From Lentihominibacter hominis (lineage in GTDB: Bacteria; Bacillota; Clostridia; Peptostreptococcales; Anaerovoracaceae), in NCBI RefSeq assembly GCF_014385065.1, contig NZ_JACRTA010000001.1, positions 620,001 to 684,000 of the forward strand: a DNA stretch of 64,000 bases, read 5' to 3'. Below, piece after piece: positions 1-7,517 of this stretch (the first letter of the stretch is position 1; each line of letters opens with the position of its first letter). The position numbers were made by a program, and so were the translations under genes. Below the pieces are notes generated by a model. That model ran no database searches. It had not been told where the DNA came from and worked only from the letters and a program-made list of their open reading frames with translations.

Positions 1-1883
1 ACATCTATAGTTTGAAGTTCCTCCACTTCGCCTGCCGCATTATCTAAACTGTCAAAAAATTCCTCATCACTTTCAGGAGCAGGATTTGCTTTTTTCGACG
101 CAACTATTGTATCATCGCTGAGGCCTGCCATAATAGCAGCTTTATCTACTGTTCTCGTATGTACAAGATCTTTATCGGAAAGCATTGTCTCTCTTCCCGT
201 AACAGTCTTTGCATCTTTTATTTCTGCTTCCGCCGCTGCTTTGATATCATCAGCTTCCAGTTCAGCAAAAAATGTATGTCTGGCATTAGCCATTTCGTTT
301 ATCTGATTTTTTGTAGCCTGATGAGCTTCTTCTACCTCACGGCTTACAGAACTTTCTCTTATATTATCGATACCGTCTCTCATAGCAGCTACCGTAGCTC
401 TGATTTTGGCAGCTTCTTCATCCCTCATTCTGGCTGTCTGCTCTATCACCTTTCTTACTTCTTCCTGAGCCACTGCCTGGTTAGCTTCCTCAGCAATCTT
501 TCTACGCTGCTCTTCAAGACGTTTCTGTGCTTCTATAGCCTCAAGCTGCTTTCTTTCCTGCTCGGCCTTAAACTTCGCTTCTGCTTCAGCAGCTAAGCGA
601 GCTTCCTGCTGAGCTCTGATTTTGGCAGCTTCCTGAGCCGCCTTGAGATCAGCTTCAGCCTTCAATCTGGCTTCTTCTGCAGCTTTAACCTTTGCTTCTG
701 CCTCAGCTTTCATCTTGGCTTCTTCTTCAGCTTTAAGGCGTGCCTCTTCTTCAGCCTTAAGCTTAGCTTCTGCTTCCGCCTTTATTCTTGCTTCCTCCGC
801 AAGTTTGGCCTCTTCTTCTGCCTTTCGCCTTGCTATTTCCTGAAGTCGGGCAGCCTCTTCTTCTGCCTTCTTTTTAGCTTCTGCCTCAGCAGCTATTTTA
901 GCTTCTTCTTCGGCTTTAAGGCGTGCTGCCTCTTGTGCTTTTCGAGCAGCTTCCTGCTCGGCAGCTATTCTGGCTTCCTCTGCCCTAACTCTGGCTTCTT
1001 CCTCAATTTTCTTTTTAGCCTCTTCTTCTGCAGCTATACGAGCCTCTTCTGCAGCTTTTTTCTGTGCCTCTGCTTCAGCTTCTTTCCTTGCTTCCTCTAT
1101 CGCAGCAAGGCGGGCTTCTTCCTCAAGCCGCTTAGCTTCTTTCTCAGCCTCTTGTGCTTCTATTCTCTGAAGCACATCGGATTCAAAAGCTTTAGGCTGA
1201 TAAGGCTTTACTATTCCCTCTCTTTCAAGGAAGGCTTCCATTGAAGAATCTTCCGGTATTGACTCGAATTTCTGATTAGCCAGCTCTTCCGCTTTAGAAA
1301 GCTCATGCTTAATAGAGTTTCCGGATTTTACCTTCTCATATTCTTTGTTGAGAAGCTGTTGAAACTCTTCATTCTTTCTGTTAAATGTATAAAATTTATC
1401 TATTCTGTCTGCTGCACTTAAAGGTTTGTTATCATCCTCTGTAATCCTTGCGTCAGAAGAAATTTTCTGCTGTCCGGATACCGCAGATTGGCTGTACATC
1501 TGCTGCGCTTTTCCGTCATCAGATTCAGCAGTATTTGATACAGATTCCGATACCACAGATCTGTCTATAGTATCAGGAATCTCCCGAGGATCTGCACTCC
1601 AGTCAAAGTCAATATCTTCTGTTTTTTCCACTGCTCTTGCCGGATAGTCTTCAACATTCCACTGGAATTCTTCGAACACCGGCTTTCTGGGAGCATCATC
1701 AGCCGTTACATCAGTTTCCGGTTCTGCAGAAGGCACCTGTGATTTTACCGGTACCGTTTCTTCAGATGTAATAGCTGCAGAAGCACTATGCTGTTGAGGA
1801 GCCTCTGTCGTTACAGGGCTTCCGCAGTGGCTGCAAAATTTCGAACCATCTGCAATCTCATTTCCGCAATTCTTACAATACAT
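1..1883 (-). CDS. Zinc-ribbon protein with long Ala/Glu/Lys coiled coil (partial, 3' end outside window)
   Basis: The frame stays open from the ATG at 1883 to the window edge (at least 627 codons), so the C-terminus is missing. The start follows AGGAGGAGGA. Residues 1-25 form a zinc ribbon (CKNCG, then CSHCG). A low-complexity acidic linker follows with two Trp-containing patches (FQWNV and FDWSADP), then a segment around YTFNRKNEEFQ. Roughly residues 235-490 are an almost uninterrupted run of units like EEARLKAEEEAK, a TolA-like charged helix or coiled coil. A mixed acidic region follows. It lies 19 bases after the membrane-anchored gene at 1903-2625, so the two are probably co-transcribed. 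No enzyme motif is visible; a scaffold role is inference only. Domain reading is firm, function unknown. Confidence 0.85.
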   Translation of the reverse strand, partial: MYCKNCGNEIADGSKFCSHCGSPVTTEAPQQHSASAAITSEETVPVKSQVPSAEPETDVTADDAPRKPVFEEFQWNVEDYPARAVEKTEDIDFDWSADPREIPDTIDRSVVSESVSNTAESDDGKAQQMYSQSAVSGQQKISSDARITEDDNKPLSAADRIDKFYTFNRKNEEFQQLLNKEYEKVKSGNSIKHELSKAEELANQKFESIPEDSSMEAFLEREGIVKPYQPKAFESDVLQRIEAQEAEKEAKRLEEEARLAAIEEARKEAEAEAQKKAAEEARIAAEEEAKKKIEEEARVRAEEARIAAEQEAARKAQEAARLKAEEEAKIAAEAEAKKKAEEEAARLQEIARRKAEEEAKLAEEARIKAEAEAKLKAEEEARLKAEEEAKMKAEAEAKVKAAEEARLKAEADLKAAQEAAKIRAQQEARLAAEAEAKFKAEQERKQLEAIEAQKRLEEQRRKIAEEANQAVAQEEVRKVIEQTARMRDEEAAKIRATVAAMRDGIDNIRESSVSREVEEAHQATKNQINEMANARHTFFAELEADDIKAAAEAEIKDAKTVTGRETMLSDKDLVHTRTVDKAAIMAGLSDDTIVASKKANPAPESDEEFFDSLDNAAGEVEELQTID

Positions 1884-1902
1884 ATGTTCCTCCTCCTGGG
1901 TA

Positions 1903-2625
1903 TTATTCTTTGATCAATGTTTCTAATTCCGCTGCCGTATACTTCCTGCCGCTTCTTCCTATATCGTAGCCTATAGCGCCTTTAGACGCAGCCTCTGAAT
2001 TATTGTCCACGTTTGCTGTTTCTATAAAATCCAAATCGATTTCGCCGTCATACTCTTTATCATACGATTCATCTATATCATTGACAGCGTTTGTTTCATT
2101 TGTTTCGATCCGTTGCTCCGTTTTCTCGGGTTCGTCATGAACCATCTCTCGATATATTTCTGTCTTTTCCTCATTGTCGAAAAGACTGTCGCCTTCTTGT
2201 TCTTCTATGAATTCTGCGACTTCTATATCTTCTATATCATTGTTTTCCGCTTTTTTTCGTTGTTCTTCTTTTCTGTTCGTCATACGTTTGTATTCACTCT
2301 CATCTGAGTCCGAACAGTCCGTCTCTCTCACCCATCCAAAAGGATCCCAGTTTCTGTTCCTTTTTGGCTTCGCTGATGTGCTTTCAGCTGTGACAGGCTC
2401 CATATATCCAATGTCACGCTTTCTTCCTGCGTTTGCAGTATTGCCCCGATCATCCGTAGGTAAATCGGAGGAGAGCCCGTATGTAAGCTTTTCTAAATTT
2501 TCTTCTATAGCTCTGATACTGTCTGTCCTCATTTCAGACTCTCGTTTCCAGATCATAAAAGAAACGACACATACCGCAACAAAAAAAACTAAGGCCACAA
2601 CAACTATAACTATAATTGTCGTCAT
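1903..2625 (-). CDS. Acidic protein with one N-terminal membrane anchor, unknown function
   Basis: This 240-residue protein starts at an ATG preceded by AGGAGA. Residues 3-26 are a single hydrophobic helix (IIVIVVVALVFFVAVCVV), followed by a Lys/Arg stop-transfer patch and a long tail that looks disordered and is rich in Asp and Glu, so the bulk should be cytoplasmic. There is no recognisable domain. The last ~30 residues (GYDIGRSGRKYTAAELETLI) are less acidic and may be a short interaction segment. It is the first gene of a probable operon with the zinc-ribbon coiled-coil protein, which suggests it may tether that protein to the membrane; this is inference. Confidence 0.8.
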   Translation of the reverse strand: MTTIIVIVVVALVFFVAVCVVSFMIWKRESEMRTDSIRAIEENLEKLTYGLSSDLPTDDRGNTANAGRKRDIGYMEPVTAESTSAKPKRNRNWDPFGWVRETDCSDSDESEYKRMTNRKEEQRKKAENNDIEDIEVAEFIEEQEGDSLFDNEEKTEIYREMVHDEPEKTEQRIETNETNAVNDIDESYDKEYDGEIDLDFIETANVDNNSEAASKGAIGYDIGRSGRKYTAAELETLIKE

Positions 2626-2756
2626 GTGATCTTCTCCTATTAGTATGGTTTAACTTCAAAACATCGGTCTAATGTATAGTTATACAATTATACAGTCTCC
2701 TGTATTATACTATATACAGGAGATAATTTCAAACACATCTGTAAAAAAGTGTATAC

Positions 2757-2812
2757 AAAAAAGGCAGAGCCTTTTTCTTATTGTCAATGTAAGAAAAAAC
2801 CTCGCCTTTTTT
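2757..2812 (-). terminator. Long intrinsic terminator after the 47-aa gene
   Basis: On the minus strand AAAAAAGGC at the 5' side pairs with GCCTTTTTT at the 3' side. A second inner arm (TTTTTTCTTA with TAAGAAAAA) extends the hairpin to about two helical turns with few mismatches. It begins 14 bases after the stop codon of the small basic ORF, in the right orientation to end its transcript. Confidence 0.7.
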
Positions 2813-2825
2813 GGTGAAAAAAGTT

Positions 2826-2969
2826 TTATCTGCAGCTTGACTGTTCAGATCGGTTGGATTCTTCAGCCCTGTTTCTCTGGCTTCTCTCACTTCTTTCACG
2901 TCTTTGACTTTTCTCGTTTCTTTCACTCTTTTCATTGTTGAACTTATTGTTCATTTTATTATTTTTCAT
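2826..2969 (-). CDS. Small basic 47-aa protein rich in Arg, Ser, Glu and Asn
   Basis: The strong ribosome site GAGGAGGG at about 2976-2983 lies seven bases before the ATG at 2969. An ATG five bases further upstream is too close to it and stops after two codons. The product begins MKNNKMNNKFNNEKSERNEK and continues with alternating Arg/Glu/Ser, ending SSCR; no membrane segment or known domain is visible. A long hairpin terminator follows directly. The ribosome site, compact size and dedicated terminator support a real gene. A 68-codon frame in another register overlaps it but lacks a ribosome site. Function unknown; the composition suggests a disordered RNA- or protein-binding peptide. Confidence 0.5.
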   Translation of the reverse strand: MKNNKMNNKFNNEKSERNEKSQRRERSERSQRNRAEESNRSEQSSCR

Positions 2970-3041
2970 ATCATATCCCTCCTCAATTTTATTTTGCGCT
3001 TATTTATTTTCTGTATGTGAGGAAATAAATTGATTTTTTTG

Positions 3042-3070
3042 TTGACAAGTTTTTTATAAAATGATATCAT
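3042..3070 (+). promoter_or_regulatory. Promoter of the tRNA-Lys gene
   Basis: TTGACA at 3042-3047 and TATCAT at 3065-3070 are separated by exactly 17 bases. The expected start near 3077 lies about 28 bases before the mature tRNA. Confidence 0.65.
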
Positions 3071-3104
3071 CTATTTTGCTTGACAGTAATAAACATAATA
3101 ATAT

Positions 3105-3180
3105 GCACCATTAGCTCAGCTGGCAGAGCACCTGACTCTTAATCAGGGTGTCCACGGTTCGAACCCGTGATGGTGTACCA
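3105..3180 (+). tRNA. tRNA-Lys (anticodon CTT)
   Basis: A full cloverleaf can be drawn. The acceptor arm GCACCAT pairs with ATGGTGT (one G-U at the end), the D-arm reads TAGCTCAGCTGG, and the anticodon stem CCTGA/TCAGG holds the loop CTCTTAA with anticodon CTT. The T-arm contains GGTTCGAACCC. The terminal CCA is encoded. It stands alone, with its own promoter and an intrinsic terminator three bases after its end. Confidence 0.97.
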
Positions 3181-3182
3181 AT

Positions 3183-3217
3183 AACCTCAGAATTTCAATG
3201 ATTCTGAGGTTTTATTT
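3183..3217 (+). terminator. Intrinsic terminator of tRNA-Lys
   Basis: AACCTCAGAAT (3183-3193) pairs perfectly with ATTCTGAGGTT (3201-3211) over a seven-base loop and is followed by a T-rich tract. Confidence 0.85.
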
Positions 3218-3372
3218 TTATAAATTTTTCACACAGTTCAACCATTCTTTCTAAAAAATAAACATTCTCATTACACATCACTGTATTTTTCTCTCATAAC
3301 AACAGCTCGTAATTCCTCACAAAAAATTATTTTAATTAATTTTCTGTTATGCTATATTTAAAATATATATTT

Positions 3373-3580
3373 TTAGTAGGCAGGGATCATTAAAGACGAG
3401 GGTCTGTATGGAAACAGCTTTATATAAGCGTTAAAGCCGTCATTCAATACCAATGAAGCATAAACGGCGCGGTGTAAAGTATATCGGTAGATATATTCCG
3501 CAGGCATACCGATATAATGGTTTGTTAAGCCTTTATATAAATCTTTTCTCCCTCTCATTATTGCTTTATGCTCTTAAGAA
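3373..3580 (+). ncRNA. Probable structured RNA (about 200 nt) before the XRE/Spo0A-C genes
   Basis: This gap has no credible coding frame but a nested set of complementary arms. The outer stem GAGGG (3398-3402) pairs with CCCTC (3550-3554). Inside are a hairpin CTGT/ACAG (3404-3417) and a long-range stem TTTATATAA (3419-3427) with TTATATAAA (3533-3541). That stem encloses two hairpins: GCCGT/ACGGC (3436-3468, with an inner TTCA/TGAA) and TATATCGGTA/TACCGATATA (3480-3516). Such nesting is typical of a conserved folded RNA. By size and setting the clostridial raiA-motif class is the first I would test, but that is recall-level only. It could instead be a 5' leader controlling the two genes downstream. 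The strand follows those genes and is not proven. Confidence 0.5.
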
Positions 3581-3593
3581 AGGAGGGATTTTT

Positions 3594-3938
3594 GTGACTT
3601 TACAGCGGAACTTGTCGAATTTCATGAACGCTGTTCGTTCAAGCAAAAAACAATCTATTACCGAATTCGCTGAAGAAGTGGGCGTCTCGAGATCTGAAAT
3701 GCAGCAAATTTTGAAAGGAACCTGTAATCTCCGCATTGACACAGTTAAATACATTGCCGATAATTTGGATGTAGATCCGGAAGCAATGCTCTTTCCTTCC
3801 TATACTGAATCACAGCAAGAGTTTGCCTTGCTCTTACTTCGCACGCTCGATGCATTTTCAAGACTTCCCAAGGAAAAACAAAAAGACGCTTCTTTTTTAT
3901 TTCATGACTTAATCCTTATGATGGAGGAAAATGAATGA
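3594..3938 (+). CDS. XRE-type helix-turn-helix regulator
   Basis: The GTG start at 3594 is chosen because AGGAGGG lies six bases upstream; the frame is open further 5' but that part overlaps the structured RNA. The product has 114 residues. Residues 5-65 form a Cro/C1-type HTH (SITEFAEEVGVSRSEMQQIL, then LRIDTVKYIADNLDVDPEAM), followed by a predicted helical tail (LLLLRTLDAFSRLPKEKQ) that may dimerise. The stop overlaps the start of the next gene (ATGA), so the two are translationally coupled. Targets cannot be read from the sequence. Confidence 0.85.
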   Translation: MTLQRNLSNFMNAVRSSKKQSITEFAEEVGVSRSEMQQILKGTCNLRIDTVKYIADNLDVDPEAMLFPSYTESQQEFALLLLRTLDAFSRLPKEKQKDASFLFHDLILMMEENE

Positions 3939-4270
3939 TGACCAATAAAATATACGGATTACTGTCCAGTCTGGGCATAACTGCAAATTATGCCGGTTTT
4001 TTCTATGTGGCAGACGCTGTTTCTATGGCTTTCTCCGATACAGGGAACCTGTTGCTGGTAACAAAACGGCTTTATCCTCAAATAGCCAAACGATATAATA
4101 CTTCAGCCAAGAATGTCGAACGCAACATAAGAACTATTATAAATGTTGCCTGGGAAAACAATCCTCAGCTGCTTGTAGATCTGGCTCAGAATCCACTTCC
4201 CTGTAAACCGACACCTTCGGAATTTATAGCCATTCTAACAATTTCATTATTACATTCCGAAAGCGCGTAG
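3935..4270 (+). CDS. Stand-alone Spo0A C-terminal DNA-binding domain protein
   Basis: The 111-residue product resembles the Spo0A effector domain along its whole length: a helical opening (LLSSLGITANYAGFFYVADA), then VTKRLYPQIAKRYNT, then the recognition helix region NVERNIRTIINVAWENN, and the late element PTPSEFIAIL. In Spo0A this domain binds 0A boxes (TGTCGAA) and is controlled by an N-terminal receiver; no receiver is encoded here or in the partner gene. It overlaps the XRE gene by four bases. It may bind 0A-like boxes constitutively or rely on the XRE protein for control; both are inference. Confidence 0.85.
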   Translation: MMTNKIYGLLSSLGITANYAGFFYVADAVSMAFSDTGNLLLVTKRLYPQIAKRYNTSAKNVERNIRTIINVAWENNPQLLVDLAQNPLPCKPTPSEFIAILTISLLHSESA

Positions 4271-4388
4271 CGTTTTTTGCATGCTCATATTTACCGGCAG
4301 CGATTCAAAAATAGTATAGATATAAGTTTGAACGAAGAGAACTTCATACCACAAAATGAAAAAACAGACCCAGTCTGGTACATCAGAG

Positions 4389-4418
4389 AAAAAAGGGTGC
4401 CGTACGGCATCCTTTTTT
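4389..4418. terminator. Bidirectional terminator between Spo0A-C and permease genes
   Basis: AAAAAGGGTGCC and GGCATCCTTTTTT form a stem with a GTAC loop and T-runs on both strands. It lies between two convergent genes. Confidence 0.85.
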
Positions 4419-4452
4419 CAGTCTTCTTCTTTTATTTCCCCATATTTAATAT

Positions 4453-6087
4453 CTAAAATTTCTCGAATTTCTTGCCGGCCATCCAGAAGATAATCCCTAC
4501 TGCAAAAGTAATAATTCCCGTAACTGTTATGACCGTAAGCATCATCTCGAAATCACTGAACAATCCCGTTTCCCATTCTTCTATATAATATTCCTCAGCC
4601 CAGTCGCCTTCATACCACTGAAGAAACCATCTTGCCAGAAGAGCGAAAACTCCCATTCCCATATAGAATCCGCCCAGTTTAAAAAGGTCATTGCGACCAA
4701 GTTTAGTCTTGGGATTTACAGGATATTTGTCAGGATCTTTTACCGTCAAACCTCCATATATTCTCTTGCAGATTATATACAGTATAGGAACAACCAGTAT
4801 CCATAGAAGACCTCCCAGAAACCAGTCAGTGCCGTTAAGCAGTGTGGAAAGAATACATATAATCAGTACTGATGCACACATCAAGGTATGCATAGGAGTC
4901 CCTCCCGGTATCTTAAATGATATTTCATCCTTTGGCGTAGACTTTCTCAATATAAATGCGGCTATTACCGTCAAAGCAGTTACAATTACCATGAAAAACA
5001 CATCTATGACCACAAGAAAATCAAAGCTGAAAGGAATCAATACAGCACTTACTGCAGCTACGATAATAAGGCCTACATAAGGACTGCCCTTTTTCTTTGT
5101 AAGCTTAGAAAAGAACTGAGGTCCCAGATGTTCATCAGAAAGTATAAGTATACACCTTGATCCTGTAGCCAGACATACATTAAATATAGAACACTGCCCT
5201 ATTATTGCCACAATCATGAATATTACGCCAAACACCGCTCCCAGATTATCTGTCAGGATCGTCGAATATCCTATTCCTCCGGATTCTGTAGTCCATGATT
5301 CCCACTGTCCTACCGATGCCAGACCGGCCAGGGTAGGAAGAACATACGTCAATGTGATAAGAGGTATAACTATCATGAGAGCTTTCGGAATAACTCTGCT
5401 GGAATCTTTTATCTCTCCGCCAAACAATGACAATTCATCAAATCCCGAATACATCCATATACCTATCGCAAGACCTGCTCCGATACCTTCAAAAATACCT
5501 ACATCATCAGGTATAAACGGATCCATAGGGTTCTGATTCCAGTTCAGAAAACCAACTGCCGCACAGGCAGCAAATGCAATGAGGATTATGATAGAAAGTA
5601 CAGTACTTACTACGCTTACTTCTTTCAGTCCGAGAACGTTTATAATAAAGAATATAACGATCAGCAGAAGCTTCAGAAGATAGGCTTCCAGTTCTGTCAG
5701 CTCTACGAAGCTGCCCAGATAACTTATGGACAGTACCACGTATACCGTATTACACACTAACCCCCATATCACATTACTGAATGCCATGATAGCGAACCAG
5801 AATTCACCAAGAGCTTCTTTGACCCAGATCATCGAACCACCTTCTACAGGTCTTATAGCACCCATCTCAGCACATATCATACCATATGGATAAGCCCAGA
5901 CTATCGGAAGGACAAGCAACATAACTATTGTCAATCCCGGCCCGCATTCAGGAACCATTTCTTCTATTCCGTATGCTCCTGCGCAGCAGATAGCGTAAAA
6001 CATCCCTACTACAGACAGTACGCTGACTTTTGATTTCATCACATCTTTTACACCGCTTCTGGCGCCCTGTTGCTGTATGTCTTTCAT
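4453..6087 (-). CDS. APC-family amino acid permease with extended C-terminus
   Basis: This 544-residue integral membrane protein belongs to the amino acid-polyamine-organocation superfamily. The first helix region contains FYAICCAGAYGIEEM, corresponding to the broken TM1 of the family, and about 12 hydrophobic helices follow, then two extra ones after residue 460. A conserved hydrophilic link reads KDPDKYPVNPKTKLG. The start follows AAGGAGG. It lies 16 bases after a saccharopine-dehydrogenase-like gene and is probably co-transcribed, so its substrate may be the amino acid that enzyme handles. The partial permease at the right end of the window is a close paralogue. Substrate not determinable from sequence. 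Confidence 0.92.
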   Translation of the reverse strand: MKDIQQQGARSGVKDVMKSKVSVLSVVGMFYAICCAGAYGIEEMVPECGPGLTIVMLLVLPIVWAYPYGMICAEMGAIRPVEGGSMIWVKEALGEFWFAIMAFSNVIWGLVCNTVYVVLSISYLGSFVELTELEAYLLKLLLIVIFFIINVLGLKEVSVVSTVLSIIILIAFAACAAVGFLNWNQNPMDPFIPDDVGIFEGIGAGLAIGIWMYSGFDELSLFGGEIKDSSRVIPKALMIVIPLITLTYVLPTLAGLASVGQWESWTTESGGIGYSTILTDNLGAVFGVIFMIVAIIGQCSIFNVCLATGSRCILILSDEHLGPQFFSKLTKKKGSPYVGLIIVAAVSAVLIPFSFDFLVVIDVFFMVIVTALTVIAAFILRKSTPKDEISFKIPGGTPMHTLMCASVLIICILSTLLNGTDWFLGGLLWILVVPILYIICKRIYGGLTVKDPDKYPVNPKTKLGRNDLFKLGGFYMGMGVFALLARWFLQWYEGDWAEEYYIEEWETGLFSDFEMMLTVITVTGIITFAVGIIFWMAGKKFEKF

Positions 6088-6103
6088 GCTGTATCCTCCT
6101 TTT

Positions 6104-7327
6104 TCAGTTCAGATCTATAACCTTTGTATCCATAGTGATATCCAATTCCTCTGCGCACTGACGATAATAATCAACTTGATCAAAGGTCAGCATATCTGAA
6201 GATATCAAGCCTTTTTGAGTGTATTTATCCTCAACGAACATTTTTGTAAACAACGCTCCGCCCTGACCTGTCAGATACATTTCAGCGGTAAGCCCCGCCC
6301 TGTTAAATGATTCAGCTAAACCCGGAGCAAAAACATGAGTCTCCACGCGTACAGGCTTTCCGTCTTTTGTTCCTGTGGCCTCAACTACCATTGCGCCAGT
6401 ATCCGAAACCAGCCCTTCTTCTATAATTTCTTTTATTTCATCATGATATTTAGGAGCAGGCGGTATATGTTTTAAAACAAGATTAAAAGGACTTATTTCT
6501 TTTCCGTCTATTGTCTCGGTATCCTTCGAGAGAAGTCCTGCCCGGTAAAGCGGTTCTGCAAAAGCCACTCCTGCACCGGCATATTTAAAATAAATATTTT
6601 TAGCTCCTTTAAAAAATTCTTTTGCATTGAGTCCCATATGAACCGGTTCATCATGATCATGTTCAACAAAACGGATTTCCTTGTCCAGATAATCATATTT
6701 GCGGTAAATAGGTCTGCTGAAAGGTTCTCCTTCAATAAGCTCTCCGTTTTCGTACGCTATAGGAGTGCCCGCCATATCACTTAAAGCCGTTACCGGCGAC
6801 CACCAGAAAGGAAGAAAGCGTTTAGCTTCTACACCCTCATAGACTATAGTATAAATAGTATCGCATGTATCAAGGTATTTCATGGTATGCCTTGCCGCCA
6901 CGCATATAAGTCCGGGAGCCGATCCTGTAGCAATGACTGCGGTCTTTCCTATATCACTGAAACGCTTCCCATAAACATCATACATTATCTTTATGCCTTC
7001 CACCCAGTTTTTATGGATAGATTCTGTAGCGGCAAAATCCTGATAATCACATTTTACCTCAAGTGCTGCTTCTAATACATTCTTCCCGAATTTAAGCGGG
7101 AGTCCATTTACTATCAGGTCTACACCTTCTGCCGCTTCTTTGATACTGTCTATATCAGAAGCATCCACAAGCTTTCCTTTTCCTTTCTTAAGTATTTTTA
7201 CCAGATTATCCACTGCTGCCGGATCCGCATCTGCACAGATAATCTCAGATACATTTTCTTCTTCATCCATACGCTGCGCCACTGTGGAGCCCTGTGCTCC
7301 TACTCCTAATATCAATATCTTTTTCAT
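6104..7327 (-). CDS. Saccharopine dehydrogenase-like NAD(P)-dependent enzyme
   Basis: The 407-residue product has an N-terminal Rossmann fold (ILGVGAQGSTVAQRM, with an acidic CADADP segment after strand two) and the catalytic-domain layout of saccharopine dehydrogenase-like oxidoreductases. That family includes saccharopine, carboxynorspermidine and lysine-ketoglutarate dehydrogenases. The segment ATGSAPGLICVAARH matches the usual mid-protein loop. It heads an operon with an APC permease and is divergent from an AraC-type regulator, suggesting inducible uptake and conversion of an amino acid or amine. The precise reaction is uncertain. Confidence 0.82.
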   Translation of the reverse strand: MKKILILGVGAQGSTVAQRMDEEENVSEIICADADPAAVDNLVKILKKGKGKLVDASDIDSIKEAAEGVDLIVNGLPLKFGKNVLEAALEVKCDYQDFAATESIHKNWVEGIKIMYDVYGKRFSDIGKTAVIATGSAPGLICVAARHTMKYLDTCDTIYTIVYEGVEAKRFLPFWWSPVTALSDMAGTPIAYENGELIEGEPFSRPIYRKYDYLDKEIRFVEHDHDEPVHMGLNAKEFFKGAKNIYFKYAGAGVAFAEPLYRAGLLSKDTETIDGKEISPFNLVLKHIPPAPKYHDEIKEIIEEGLVSDTGAMVVEATGTKDGKPVRVETHVFAPGLAESFNRAGLTAEMYLTGQGGALFTKMFVEDKYTQKGLISSDMLTFDQVDYYRQCAEELDITMDTKVIDLN

Positions 7328-7383
7328 AATTCCCCACCTTTTCTGTCATTTACTTTAAAAACATTGTAAAGTTAAAAAAGATA

Positions 7384-7502
7384 GGTTACTATAGATTTGT
7401 TGTTTTAAACTATATAATATTTTGAAAATTTCGTCTATTTTTTCTTATTTTCGCAATTTCCACATATTATTTTAACAAGATCAGTATATTTATAAAGTAA
7501 CC
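7384..7502. promoter_or_regulatory. AT-rich divergent promoter region with GGTTACT/AGTAACC inverted arms
   Basis: The 190-base gap between the dehydrogenase and AraC-type genes carries GGTTACT at 7384-7390 and its exact complement AGTAACC at 7496-7502, close to each gene's start. This arrangement would suit one regulator controlling both promoters. The arms are short and could be chance. Confidence 0.3.
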
Positions 7503-7517
7503 CAAAGGAGACGACCT

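Noticed and set aside
643..1160. Tandem DNA repeat array in the coiled-coil gene
   Set aside because: The protein repeat is regular, but the DNA units differ at many synonymous and nonsynonymous bases; it reflects coding for a charged helix and not a microsatellite or CRISPR.
159..1647. Several plus-strand open frames rich in Ser, Ala, Phe and Cys
   Set aside because: They are shadows of the minus-strand coiled-coil gene; their composition mirrors its Glu/Ala/Lys repeats and none has a ribosome site.
2729..2935. 68-codon minus-strand frame (MKRVKETRKVKD...)
   Set aside because: It overlaps the 47-codon frame in another register, lacks a ribosome site and runs through the terminator hairpin.
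3105..3180. tRNA-Lys as an integration site for a mobile element
   Set aside because: No integrase gene and no repeated copy of the tRNA 3' end was seen in the window.
3373..3558. 61-codon minus-strand frame across the structured region
   Set aside because: No ribosome site, and the sequence is better explained by paired RNA arms.
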